From Selaginella moellendorffii (Eukaryota; Streptophyta; Lycopodiopsida; Selaginellales; Selaginellaceae), in the NCBI RefSeq assembly GCF_000143415.4, contig NW_003314300.1:777740-841739 (forward strand): a DNA stretch of 64,000 bases, in the 5' to 3' direction. The notes beneath the pieces were generated by a model, which did not search any database, was not told where the DNA came from, and saw only the letters and a list, made by a program, of their open reading frames with translations. Positions within the stretch are counted from its first letter, which is position 1. The number at the start of each line of letters is the position of its first letter. A program made the translations under genes and the position numbers. This document shows, piece by piece, positions 12,101 through 25,855 of the stretch.

Positions 12101-12140
12101 TGGTCTTCCATTATTCCAAGAGGAGGGGATGATGTGAGCA

Positions 12141-13100
12141 CCAAATGTATGGCTACAATGCTATATACTAATATTAGCGTAATGGGATTTTGGTAGCTAT
12201 CGGATTGGTTTCAATCCAGACCACTTGCTCCTGTTAATAAGCTAGGGTTTTTGGGCTAATTGAAATGCATATTTTCTGTATTCCCTTTTCATATTCCAAA
12301 CACTCATAAAGTGTTGCTACATGCAAACAGCAAATTATTTTTTGTTCGCTTGAGGCCATGTAAAACGATCATGAATATCCAAGTATATTCTAAGATATTA
12401 TTTCATTTAAATTCTCAAACACAACTTTAACTTTCTTCTACCACACCTTAACAAGCTCACAACTTTCCATAGCAAAAGTTTTATATTTTAAGAGTGGATT
12501 GTTTTCCATTTTCTCAAAACATCTCTGATATTATCTTTTTGGTTTTACATACACATGTGACATATCTCATTTGCCTATTAAAAACTCCTCAAGCTCTTAC
12601 ACTTTACATTCATAAACCAGTAGAAAGCTTGCCACAAAAACATATTTACCATTGGTGTTGGCTGCTGCTTGGGAATAATAGATTTCACCCTCACTTTAAG
12701 GATTATGCATAAGCTTTCTTCTCATAGCAAGATCAATCACAAAATTTTGGCATTTTCTCTCATTCCAATGAAAGCTCCCAAATTGATTTATGTTATGCTA
12801 TTGATTCTCTTATAGCATACTATTTCTCATGTGCAACACTTGGTCAATACAATCTTAGTATTTATTACTTTGATGATAGATTTTGCCTTTGGGCTGCCAT
12901 GCAATGTAAGTGTAATTTTAATTAAGTGATACTTAATTTTATAATAAACTTAAAGCAAACAAAGCATTGGTTTGCTAGTATATCAAGTACAATCAATTTA
13001 ACAATTTTCTTGAACTGCCTATGGAAGGACTCGATCCAAAACAGTCTCCAGCAGGTAGCCAAGAACAACATCATCTTAAAACTCTAGGAATCTCTGAGCA
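12141..13100. other. AT-rich intergenic region, possible remnant of the G1 3' LTR
   Basis: No gene, RNA gene or clear repeat is visible. The first part could be the 3' LTR of G1 but has no matching partner in the window. The remainder is AT-rich spacer up to the kinase fragment. Confidence 0.4.
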
Positions 13101-13104
13101 TAAG

Positions 13105-13590
13105 TTCTCTAGGCCAGGAAACCCTGAACTCGTGATGCCACCATTCTCACCTTACACCGCCAGCACACAGCTTTACTCTCGCAAAGTATGAGAACTAAGC
13201 TTTGCAAAGGAAGAAGAGAAGTTGTGCCGTGGAGGACGTCCCAGAGGCTTCTATTGTCCATGAAGTTGTAGAAGAGGAGGTTCCCAGCCGAGGATCGTGA
13301 GTATCCATACAAGCTCACCAAGTTTCAGTGCTTGATGTGGCTTAGAGTCGCGAGCTCCGTCTCAAATTCGCGGACGTTCTGTAGATAGTGATCGCCGCTT
13401 GATCGCAGCTTTCTTGCCATTCTTGAGCGTGCATTTGTAGACGGAGCTCGAGGCACTGCGGCTGACGAGAAATCTTTCGTGGAGGTTGTCTGTGATGTGT
13501 GGCAAGACATGTCACTGTGGACCAAAGGTGGAGTGGTTGACAAAAACGATTGGACGTACCACTGCTGCTCACCATTGTTGTTCATTAAGA
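13105..13590 (-). pseudogene. ERECTA-like leucine-rich-repeat receptor kinase fragment
   Basis: Two frames on the minus strand together resemble the start of the kinase domain of ERECTA-family receptor kinases. One frame (about 13530-13390) reads ITDNLHERFLVSRSASSSVY and then KCTLKNGKKAAIKR, matching the glycine-rich loop and the VAIK lysine region. The other (13400-13109) reads NVREFETELATLSHIKH, a TGA, then NLVSLYGYS and GNLLFYNFMDNRSLWDVLHG. The TGA stands where the family has Arg (H-R-N), consistent with CGA to TGA. Homology stops after DVLHG, before the catalytic loop. The fragment lacks leucine-rich repeats, membrane segment and active site. It lies 130 bp downstream of the ADH-A stop codon and is unrelated in function. 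Confidence 0.65.
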
Positions 13591-13719
13591 AAGTCTTTTT
13601 TCTGGCATCAAAAAATTAAATCAGTAACCATTGTAACCATTGTTTTCTTTATATTAACGTGAACACAGGATAAAATATACAATCGTAAAGGGAGATGGGA
13701 ATCACAATCCGTGAAGAGA

Positions 13720-15579
<1,860 letters not shown>

Positions 15580-16427
15580 CTTGATCGACGCGGCAGGCAG
15601 CGGCAGCGGCAGCGGAGGCTTGCAAATGGACCAAAATCTCTCGACGAAAGAACGATCGATCGAAGCGGCAGCTAGAAGACGACGCGATCGCGATGATTCG
15701 ATCAGAGTAGCGCGGCAGCGGTGGGTGAGCGATCCCTGGAACGAATTCCCTGCGCAACCACTAGGGATTGAATGCGCGCCTTCTCTCTTTGCTCGCGGTC
15801 GGTACAATCAAAGAAGAATCACACACACACACAAGAAGCCAAACCTAGTTTAGAAGATCACAGTCACTCTCTCTCTCTCTCTCTCTCTATCTCCTCTCCA
15901 CCGCGCGAACAAACAAAGCTCTTTAAATCCTCTCTCTTTCTCTCCTCCTTTTCTCCTATCTATCTACCTATGTACCGTTATACCTCTCTCTTACTTTAAA
16001 ATAGACCCGACCACCATAGCCAAGCACGGCAACGAACTTAGCAAGCTCTCTCTGTCGAGTCAAGCTCTTCCACATGCAACGTATTTAAAGCACGGCAAAG
16101 TCCACGAAGAAAAAATCCATACAAAGCAGGAGCTTTGAGATTTGCTCGTCGTCGTCTCCTAATAAGCACGCGTATCCGTCGTAAGAGACCAAAGCGATCA
16201 AATTTTCGCTTGCCTGGATCAAATCCCCGATCCCGATAAGAGCATCGTATTAACTTCATATAATGTGCGTGTGTCCAGCGTCCATCCGACACGCAAAACT
16301 TCACGCCAGAGGATATTAAAAATCTCGCCTTTGGAAGATTCCAGGTGCGTTTCCTGTGCGTGTGTTTGTCAAACACATTCGCATGAGCTACCAGAAAAGG
16401 AGGAAGAAAAAGCTCACCCTTGGAAGA
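15580..16427 (-). promoter_or_regulatory. Upstream region of ADH-A with CT repeat
   Basis: This 848-bp spacer between the ADH-A start and the ADH-B stop must hold the ADH-A promoter and 5' leader. A CT microsatellite (CTCTCTCT... about 12 units) lies at about 15866-15890, roughly 290 bp upstream of the ATG; as GA on the gene's sense strand it resembles plant core-promoter or leader GA/CT tracts. TATA-like strings on the minus strand are TATTTTAA near 15993-16003 and TTTAAATAC at 16081-16089. Which one is used cannot be told from sequence alone. Confidence 0.4.
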
Positions 16428-18392
<1,965 letters not shown>

Positions 18393-18487
18393 TGCGCGTC
18401 AAAAGCACTAGAGCTGACTAGTAGCTCAAGAAAAACCTTTACTTTGAGTGGAGTCTTGTCAATCGCGGTTTGTGCCATGATATCCGG
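18393..18487. promoter_or_regulatory. 95-bp spacer between divergent ADH-B and PPR start codons
   Basis: The ATG of ADH-B (minus) and the first in-frame ATG of the PPR gene (plus) are 95 bp apart. Unless the true starts are farther away, both transcripts must begin within this spacer or inside the opposite gene. I see no clear TATA box in it. A bidirectional promoter or overlapping leaders are the simple readings. Confidence 0.5.
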
Positions 18488-20215
18488 ATGATCAAATCTA
18501 ATGGATCTGGATCCGGGAGCTTTGCCACTGCCTCTACTCGATCAGACAAGGAGCTCATCTTCGCCAGCAACAATGAGATCGCGAGGCTCGCGCGCGCTGG
18601 CGAGCTCGCTCAGTGCAAAAGAGCCTTCGATGCAATGCCACAGCGCGACATCGTCTCCTGGAACGCGATCCTGGCGGTTTACGTCCGGCCAGGGGATTTG
18701 AAGCGCTCGGAAGAGATTTTCAATCGGATGCCCGAATGGGATGTTCTCACCTGGAACACGATGCTCGCAGCATTTGCCCACAGCGGGCAATTTCTGCGAG
18801 CCAAAGAACTGTTCGATCAAATGCCAGAAAAAACCATCGCAACCTGGAACACTATGATCTCTGCGCACTCACATGCCGGGAATTTTTCTTCCGCGATGGA
18901 ACTCTTCCAAGGAATGCCGGAGAGAAACACTGTTTCTTGGACGAGCATACTAACCCTATATGCCCATAATGGGCATTTGCTTTTGGCAAAGAAGGTGTTT
19001 ACCCTAATGCCAGAAAAGTCACTAGTGTCCTGGACGGCTATGGTGTCTACTTTCGTTTCAAACGCATGTATCGAGCAAGCAAAGAGAACTTTTGATTTGA
19101 TGCCACGGTGGAATGTAATCTCTTGGAACACTCTTCTTGCGGGATTTGCCCAAGAAGGGCAAATTGATCAAGCAAAGCGGCTCTTTGACCTAATGCCGGA
19201 GCACGATCTCGTGTCCTACACCAGCTTGATTGGCGCGTACAGCCAAATCGGCGATCTGCCAAGAGCGAAGCTAGGGTTTGATCGAATGCCACAGAGGGAT
19301 CTTGTGGCGATGAATGCGCTGCTCGCGCTCTACTCCCAGCTCGGCCGCCTGGGCGAGGCGCTGCGATTCTTCCACGCGATGCCGGAGCGCGACATCTCTT
19401 CTTGGAATTCGATCTTGCTCGTCTACTCCCAGGCCGGCGCCATCGATCAGGCGGAGGCGCTGTATCGATCGATGCCCGCTCGAAATATCGCGACGTCCTT
19501 GTTGATGATCGCGGCCTATGCGCAAGTCGGGAGGCTGGATCGAGCGGAGGAGACCTTCGATCGAATGCCGATGCGCGACGCCCAGGCTTGGAACTCCATG
19601 CTGGCGGCGTTTGTCCACAGCGGCGATCTGGACAGGGCCAAGGCGATTTTCGAGGCAATGCCAGAGAAATCCACCTCCGCCTACACGACGATGATCGCGG
19701 CCTTTGCCGCAAGCAAGCAGCTAGAACAGGCCACGGCGATCTTCGACGAAATCCCCGCCCGGGACACCATCGCCTGGAATTCGATTCTCTCGGCCTACGC
19801 CTGGAACGGCCACATCGATCACGCCAAGCGCTGCTTCGACCGGATCCCAGCACAGGACACCGCCTCCTGGAACGCGATGATCACGGCCTGCGGCCACTCC
19901 TCGCGCGGCGACGAGGCCATCGCGAATTTCCATCACATGGAGCTCCAGGGCGTGATCCCGGACGAGACGACGATGATGAACGTCCTGGCGGCTTGCAATC
20001 ACGTCGGCCTGGTGGAGAAGGCGCTCTCCCTGTTCGTCCTCATGAGGGACGAGCATGGAATCCGTCCCGGGCGCGAGCAATTCGCGTCGATGATCGACAT
20101 CCTCGCGCGATCCGGCCAAGAAGAGCGAGCTCGCGAGATTTCCAAGCGCACGCCACCATTCGCGCCCGAGGTCACACAGAGGAGCGCCCTCTTGAAAGCT
20201 CTGGCGACGCCATAG
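18488..20215 (+). CDS. Pentatricopeptide repeat protein, single exon, rich in 31-residue S motifs
   Basis: 575 residues without introns, starting at the first in-frame ATG (18488); the frame is open a little farther upstream, but only with a TTG. From about residue 22, fourteen consecutive 31-residue repeats follow one another, each of the form x-x-V-S-W-N-x-[ILM]-[IL] ... A-x-x-x-F-D-x-M-P-[EQ]-[RKW]. Then come a longer motif (near ITACGHSSRGDEAIANFHHM), another with FVLMRDEHGIRP, and a final partial one. This is the plant PLS-type architecture with a strong bias to S motifs. There is no DYW deaminase domain and only a rudimentary E region. PPR proteins bind organellar RNA base by base in mitochondria or plastids. 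No clear transit peptide is seen; the N-terminus is Ser/Gly-rich. A role in RNA processing or stability is inferred from the family. Confidence 0.9.
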   Translation: MIKSNGSGSGSFATASTRSDKELIFASNNEIARLARAGELAQCKRAFDAMPQRDIVSWNAILAVYVRPGDLKRSEEIFNRMPEWDVLTWNTMLAAFAHSGQFLRAKELFDQMPEKTIATWNTMISAHSHAGNFSSAMELFQGMPERNTVSWTSILTLYAHNGHLLLAKKVFTLMPEKSLVSWTAMVSTFVSNACIEQAKRTFDLMPRWNVISWNTLLAGFAQEGQIDQAKRLFDLMPEHDLVSYTSLIGAYSQIGDLPRAKLGFDRMPQRDLVAMNALLALYSQLGRLGEALRFFHAMPERDISSWNSILLVYSQAGAIDQAEALYRSMPARNIATSLLMIAAYAQVGRLDRAEETFDRMPMRDAQAWNSMLAAFVHSGDLDRAKAIFEAMPEKSTSAYTTMIAAFAASKQLEQATAIFDEIPARDTIAWNSILSAYAWNGHIDHAKRCFDRIPAQDTASWNAMITACGHSSRGDEAIANFHHMELQGVIPDETTMMNVLAACNHVGLVEKALSLFVLMRDEHGIRPGREQFASMIDILARSGQEERAREISKRTPPFAPEVTQRSALLKALATP

Positions 20216-20374
20216 CCAGGAAGAACAGGTATATTCCAGATTCGGGAATCTTGATTTTGGGCCCTTACATGTAACCCTAGTTATTTTATTGGTGGAGGCA
20301 GGACAACGCAACACCGCATTGGTTCTTCGCGGAGGTGGAGGAGGCACAGCGCAAAACCCCCAGAGCTCTTCCAA

Positions 20375-20471
20375 GTAAGTCCTTCGATCTCAATGCGCCA
20401 TGCAAGAGCATTGAATTCCTGGCAGAGATTTTAATTCGTGGGCCTTACTCTTTCTCTCCTCTGGGTTTTAG
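20375..20471 (+). other. GPAT9: 5'-UTR intron of GPAT9
   Basis: A GTAAGT donor after CTTCCAA and a TTTTAG acceptor immediately before the GPAT9 ATG suggest a 97-bp intron in the leader. The first noncoding exon would lie in about 20290-20374, starting some 75 bp after the PPR stop codon. Leader introns of this kind are common in plant housekeeping genes. Confidence 0.5.
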
Positions 20472-22352
20472 ATGGGAATCCAGCGAACAGGTGTCAAGGA
20501 CAGTAACCAGCTGAGGGATTCATCGCTCTTCCGGCCATCTCAGTCGGAAGTGGACCTCTACCAGCACGACATGGAAGATTTCTTGCTCGATTCTGCCGCG
20601 GAGCCAGCTGCGCCGCATCAGAACAAGCTCCTCTTGTAGGTATCCTCGTACATTTCTATCTAGCGGTTTTTTTTCCATCTCATCTCTTTTTTGCTTTCCA
20701 GATGCGATCTTCTAGACATCTCTGGTGTTTTGAGTGAGGCTGCTAGCGCGATCGTCGATGTATGCCAGTTCTTGTGATCTTTTCGTCACTCATCACGCAC
20801 ATTCGTATGGTGGTTTTCTCAGGATTCTTTCACCAGGTGCTTCAAGTCCAACATTCCAGAGCCGTGGAATTGGAACATATACCTATTGCCCTTGTGGTGC
20901 CTTGGCGTGATCGTGAGATACTGCATTCTCTTTCCAGTCAGGTATGCGCCTATCTGGGAGAGACGATCCTGCTCAAAGTTATTGCAATGTATAGGGTGTT
21001 GCTACTTACGGTGGGCTGGATCATCTTCCTGGGTGCTTTTATCCCGGTTCACTTCATCCTGAGGAAGCACGACCATATGAGAAGGAAGATCGAGGTATAG
21101 CATTCATTCTTTTTTTCCACAGAACAGAACATAAGACAAAGATTTTCTTTTCTTTGAAAACGCAGCGAGGGCTGGTAGAATTCATTTGCAGTGTCTTTGT
21201 GGCTTCCTGGACAGGGGTTGTCAAGTATCATGGACCACGGCCAAGCAGGCGTCCTAGACAGGTCTGTGACAGTTCCTCTGGCAACTGAGTTCGTTAACTT
21301 TCTTTTAGAGCAGGTCTTTGTGGCAAACCACACTTCGATGATCGACTTTATCATCCTTGAGCAGATGACCGCCTTCGCTGTGATTATGCAAAAGCATCCG
21401 GGATGGGTTGGTGAGCTTATCATCTTTTCTGTTCTTTTCCATTTTTGTCCAAAACATCCGTGGTTGATGCTCAATCTTTCTGCGTGACTGCGTTTTCCAG
21501 GTTTACTACAAAACACTGTTCTTGAAAGTCTTGGCTGCATCTGGTTTAATCGAACCGAGTCTAAGGACCGCCATGTTGTCGGGGAAAAGTAAGTGAAAGT
21601 CCGACGAAAGATTGTATCAGCTGGTAAATCCATCTTGCTCGTCACCAGGCTTCGAAAGCACGTCATTGATCCGGAAAGCAATCTTCTGCTCATTTTCCCA
21701 GAGGGGACTTGCGTAAACAACGAGTATATTGTGATGTTTAAGAAGGTTCGTGGTCTCATGGTTCGCTCCAAGTGGTTCTTATTTCCTGTGCTCGACTTAC
21801 AGGGAGCGTTTGAACTGGATTGCACAGTGTGCCCGGTTGCTATCAAGTATAACAAGATCTTTGTCGACGCTTTCTGGAACAGTCGCAAGTAAGTGAGCCT
21901 TCTCATCTCGATTGACTTTAAGGTTTTTCTTTTTCCGACAGACAATCGTTTACAATGCACTTGCTGAGGCTGATGACGTCCTGGGCGGTCGTCTGCGATG
22001 TCTGGTATTTAGAACCACAAACAATCCGGCCCAACGAGACACCAATAGAGTTCGCGGAGAGGTATGTAAAAAGTAACTCTTCTTTGATCCTTATATTTCC
22101 TTTCAGAGTTCGCGATATGATAGCGAAACGAGCTGGAATTAAGAAAGTCGCTTGGGATGGATATCTGAAATACTACCGTCCAAGCTCGAAACTCACGGAG
22201 AAAATGTAAGCTTCTTCTCTTCTAGTTTTCCTGTGGAAAAGCTGTAGCTTACGCGTTTCCTCCGCAGGCAACAGAAGTTCGCTGAGAGCATGCTAAGAAG
22301 ATTAAGAACGAAGACAAGTGACGAGGATCTCAGCACTCCTATGGAAGGATAG
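20472..22352 (+). CDS. GPAT9: Glycerol-3-phosphate acyltransferase 9, 12 coding exons
   Basis: ER membrane enzyme that acylates glycerol-3-phosphate at sn-1 to give lysophosphatidic acid, the first step of membrane-lipid and triacylglycerol synthesis. Exons: 20472-20635, 20702-20759, 20823-20941, 20995-21094, 21166-21261, 21314-21410, 21501-21588, 21649-21745, 21803-21888, 21942-22061, 22107-22205, 22268-22352. They join in frame to 402 residues; introns are 45 to 90 bp, all GT-AG. Hydrophobic segments at about residues 89-133 (WNWNIYLLPLWCLGVIV, then TVGWIIFLGAFIPV). The acyltransferase HX4D motif is His185-Asp190 in NHTSMID; then CIWFNRTESKDR, FPEGTCVNN near 257-265, and CPVAIKYNKIFVDAFWNS. 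DSFTRCFKSNIPEPWNWN is a GPAT9/GPAT4 signature and separates it from plastid and cutin-type GPATs. ATG at 20472 gives the expected N-terminal length. Nothing looks broken. Confidence 0.95.
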
Positions 22353-22462
22353 TACGGTACTCTTTTCTTAAGAAAAAATTCTCGTTCATAGTAATGGCCT
22401 GCCTTGGGACATTGACAGGAGAAATGTTTTCAAATGGAGGGGATGCTATTGATAAAACTCCA

Positions 22463-23046
22463 CTAGTTTAAATGTTCAGCGAGGAAGCTTTTAAGAGACT
22501 CGATGTGCGAGCGGTGCTCTGGCACAAGGATCGCATCCCAGCAACGAGGCCCGGAAGAACATGGTCGAGAAGCCAGGCCGCCGCCCTTCCTGACGCACTC
22601 CACCATCTTCCTGCTCAGCCTCATCAGGTAAAACGTCGGGCAAGTGCCTCGCATCACAATCCCAGACAAAAGGAGCTCCTCGGGAGGAGATTCACAGAGA
22701 AAGTTCTCATACTTGTCCAGGAGCTCTTGCAGCAATCCCCGAGGCGATCATCTCCGCCTCTGGATCGCGATCCCTGTCCTTGAAGCTCCAATGCGCAACG
22801 AGCCGAATGAAACCATCCATCTCCATCTCGACTGCAACACCGGGGAACAGTGCTGCCAATTTGGAGCTCCAGCTGACGCCGTGTGACGATGCGCATGCCA
22901 AGAACATCGAGGCAGAAGAGCTCCAGGAGTGGGTACTCTTGGACAAGTTCTCGACGTCGGACACTTCCTCTAGCCTATGAGTCTTGGTGACGCAGGCGAT
23001 GGACTTGACGAGGATCTCCACGGCCCTGGAGCTGCATGCTATCCTG
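22463..23046 (-). pseudogene. Unrecognised gene remnant with one frameshift
   Basis: Two overlapping minus-strand frames (23046-22705 and 22735-22463) join naturally near 22720 if one base is missing. The combined reading is about 190 residues with normal composition and no low complexity. It contains IRLVAHWSFKDRDRD, then LQELLDKYENFLCESPPEE, LLLSGIVMRGTCPTFYLMRL and PRCWDAILVPEHRSHIESL. I do not recognise the family. No ATG is in a suitable place. A TGA precedes the first frame. It lies tail to tail with GPAT9, starting about 110 bp beyond its stop. Confidence 0.4.
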
Positions 23047-24781
23047 CTCGGCCGGCTACATCAGGTCCAGACCTAAAAATTGGAGCATGAGTAGTGAGGA
23101 GTATACTACATCATCGGCAGAAAGAATGAGGTGAAGTCTTTCCAGGATTTTCTTGGAGAGAAGTTGAATTTTTGGAGCTGGAACTGTGTACGTGACGTCT
23201 ACCTGGCAGGTTTCTTTCCAATCTCATGCAGTGACCTCTAGTGAAAGACATAGTCTCAGCCACAAAAGCGCACAAGCGACAGGGATTATGCGTTGACAAT
23301 TTGAGAAAGACGCTCATCAGAGAAGCAGCAGCAGCAAATCGGTCACTCTGCTGCTCTAAGCTTCCACAGCATACTCGACAAGCTTGTGGAACTGGAGTCA
23401 TCATTTGAGTTGCATTGGCCAGGTCAGTCGAAACATAGGATTATTCTCAAGAATATCATTTCTTCTTGCCATGACCCATGATTGTAATGTTGAAGAATCT
23501 GCCGCACCTTTGCAGCAGTTAGAGAGTTCTTATCCTCCATTTAGACTTGCTCTATCAACATTGCCTTTTGCCAAGTTGTTGTTCTGCTGGCCAAAATCTG
23601 TTTGTGTCGAAATCTTCTTTAGGTTTTGCCAGACTTTAATTTTGAGAGGATTGTGAGAAGCATCAAGCAGAAGTTAGGTGTATTATACAACGACCATTTT
23701 GATCCCTTGATCTGATTGTTTTGCCTGGAAATTTACTACATTCTAAGAAGCTCACCAAAGTGTCCACTATGGCAGCATGGACGTTTGCTATCTCAAACTT
23801 CTTGTTGTGTGCCCAATTTACATGTTTGGTCCTCTCTTGCAACAAACCCATGGCTGCTGTTGGAGCTGAGAAAGCTCCCTGGATTTCCCCTCCGGCAGTA
23901 GCGAATGCAGGGAATAGGAGGGGCTTTGTGAAGAGTTGTGAAAAGCTGGCAACGTTATAAAAAAAAAAAAAAAAAAAAAAGAACAAATGCTTCCCTTATA
24001 TATGATTTTCACACTTTACCCTATAGTAATTTACTATATAATAATTATGGAGGAAAACCTAAGTTTCAGAGCCTTGATCCACTAAAAACAAGGATAGATC
24101 TAAACTCCCAAGTATATAGCTAAGGAATGAAGAAATTGAAGCATAGAACAACTCATAACTAAAGAGTGAAAAAACAAAAACATGAAATAACATTGAAATA
24201 GTATTAAAGCATTCAGCGTTCTAATGGCAAAAATAGCATATGAAATGGAGTCAAATAAAATTTATTACTAATAACTACTCCATCAGATAACACGGTATAG
24301 AATTTGGGTTTAAACCCAAACCAAACTATCTAGGTTAAAGTGTAAAGAGTAATCACCTTAGAGTGTAAAGAGTAATTAATGAGAAGAACACAGTTGACAA
24401 ACATCCTTTCGAAAGGCAGTCAAAGAACAATGACAGACATACCTAGTAAAGAGTCAAAGGCAATCCTAAATGATCTGAACTAACAATCACTACACATAAT
24501 ACCTTCTTTCCTGGAGAATACTGAAAGATATGCTAATCACTATATAAATCAAATTCCTCTTGTCATTAAAAACATCCACAAAGGATTAGTAAGATAAATA
24601 TATACTAGATTAGACCAGTTTCTTGGCTGGGTTGCCCCCAAGCAACTGTTCTAACACACTGTGAAAGTAAAAGTTGTAAATGGTTTGAATAGAAAAGGAT
24701 AGTTACCTGTTCTTTTGTGCTGGAGATCTTAGCTCATTATCATCCTCTAAAACCACATTATCTTGCATGACCATGCAAACA
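23047..24781. other. Intergenic region with a 22-bp A tract
   Basis: No supported gene. A run of 22 A occurs at 23959-23980 after about 550 bp of moderately open sequence; this could be the poly(A) end of a retroposed transcript, but I found no flanking target duplication. A short ATG frame at about 23778-23957 begins MAAWTFAISNFLLCAQ and is hydrophobic at its start; it has no known match that I recall. From 24000 on the sequence is AT-rich with nothing recognisable. Confidence 0.4.
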
Positions 24782-25375
24782 TGTAAGCTCCTGAGTTTGG
24801 ACTTCCCGGGAGGTCACCCAGCCCAGTACTATTCAAACCCAAGGACGCTTAACCCCAAATATCCCAAGACCCTTAACCAATTGGAAAAGGGGGTGCACTC
24901 TTGTTCATGGGCCCTTTCCCTCTGTATTTGAACCCCTATGGATCGTCTCTCGAGTCGTTCCCTTTGGTTGCTTACAATCCACCACGCTTCCCTGCAAGTT
25001 CACGCCCTCGTGAACGGAAGCTGAGAGCCGCAGCTCTCCCGAGAGCCTTGCTCTCTTGACACCCTACCCCTCGGGTCGAGCCCAGCGGAGCAAACTGGAC
25101 CAGCCAGATGTCAAACAACATGTGGTGTGATTCCCCTAGCCAACCAACAGAGTCGGACCCGAGACCCCTCTGATACCAAATGTAAGCTCCTGAGTTTGGA
25201 CTTCCCGGGAGGTCACCCAGCCCAGTACTATTCAAACCCAAGGACGCTTAACCCCAAATATCCCAAGACCCTTAACCAATTGGAAAAGGGGGTGCACTCT
25301 TGTTCATGGGCCCTTTCCCTCTGTATTTGAACCCCTATGGATCGTCTCTCGAGTCGTTCCCTTTGGTTGCTTACA
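24782..25375 (-). mobile_element. TRIM element, 594 bp, LTRs identical by eye, target duplication AAACA
   Basis: Two direct copies of a 195-bp sequence, 24782-24976 and 25181-25375, start TGTAAG and end TTACA, and look identical along their length. They flank a 204-bp noncoding internal region. On the minus strand, the LTR at 25375-25181 is followed after 2 nt by TGGTATCAGAGG (25178-25167), a tRNA-iMet primer binding site. AAACA at 24777-24781 is repeated at 25376-25380. Size, LTRs, primer site and lack of genes define a terminal-repeat retrotransposon in miniature, moved in trans by an autonomous relative. Matching LTRs indicate a recent insertion. Confidence 0.93.
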
Positions 25376-25389
25376 AAACAGTGAATAGA

Positions 25390-25855
25390 AAACAACATTC
25401 CACTTTCCCCTCCACATAACAATCCTTTTTCTGCTGAGGGCTCTAATGAAGCTAAACTAGAGCTCCTTATATGTGAAATTCCGAATCTTACTGCTAGAGA
25501 GAGATTGCCTCTAGCGCTTCAAGAGCAATGCCACATGTTTTTGTAAGATCTTGCTCCTGACATAGCGGGACTATTTGAAAACACAGAACACTATTACATT
25601 CGATGTCTAATATGCTACTTTTTCTTGGACAAGACAAATGGCTCTATGGGTTTACAAACTTTTCTTGAGCACTGTAGGAATTGCCCAACAGCAAGTTTGG
25701 AAAATGTGCACATGTGGATGTACAATAAATTCAAGAATGAGTTACGGACACATACCCACTATCGCTTCATGGTGAGGAACAACATCCCCTTGGGAAACAT
25801 TACATTGGTTAGTGCAAAATATGGGGTTTTTATGCCACTCTATAGTGGAATATAA
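25390..25855 (+). pseudogene. Unrecognised open frame with one stop
   Basis: From about 25430 to 25855 the plus strand reads as one frame broken by a single TAA near 25540. It contains NEAKLELLICEIPNLTARER, then FLEHCRNCPTASLENVHMW and KFKNELRTHTHYRFMVRN. A related segment (FKEEMATHKRYKVMV) recurs at about 25990-26035, so a small exon-like unit seems duplicated. I do not recognise the family. It lies between a TRIM and the methyltransferase-like gene and may belong to a transposon. Confidence 0.35.

Larger units (their letters stand above)
6935..12140 (+). mobile_element. Broken Ty3/gypsy retrotransposon G1 (gag-PR-RT-RH-IN order)
   Basis: The domain order on the plus strand is gag, zinc knuckle, protease, reverse transcriptase, RNase H, integrase, which defines a Ty3/gypsy element. 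The 5' LTR and the start of gag are missing; the first gag residues abut the LTR of element Y. Many stops and frameshifts, an altered RT active site and a lost integrase residue show that it is dead. A purine-rich tract (AAGAGGAGGGGATGATG) at about 12117-12135 is a candidate polypurine tract, followed by TGTGAGC as a possible 3' LTR start, but no second LTR copy is visible to confirm it. A solo LTR of another family is nested at 10936-11865. Confidence 0.85.

Noticed and set aside
18470-18487. Start of the PPR protein at 18470
   Set aside because: The codon there is TTG; the first in-frame ATG is at 18488 and leaves the repeat array complete.
19047-20374. Antisense frames of over 200 codons under the PPR gene
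   Set aside because: Arg-rich and Glu/Asp-rich shadows of a GC-rich repetitive coding sequence; no motif or start context.
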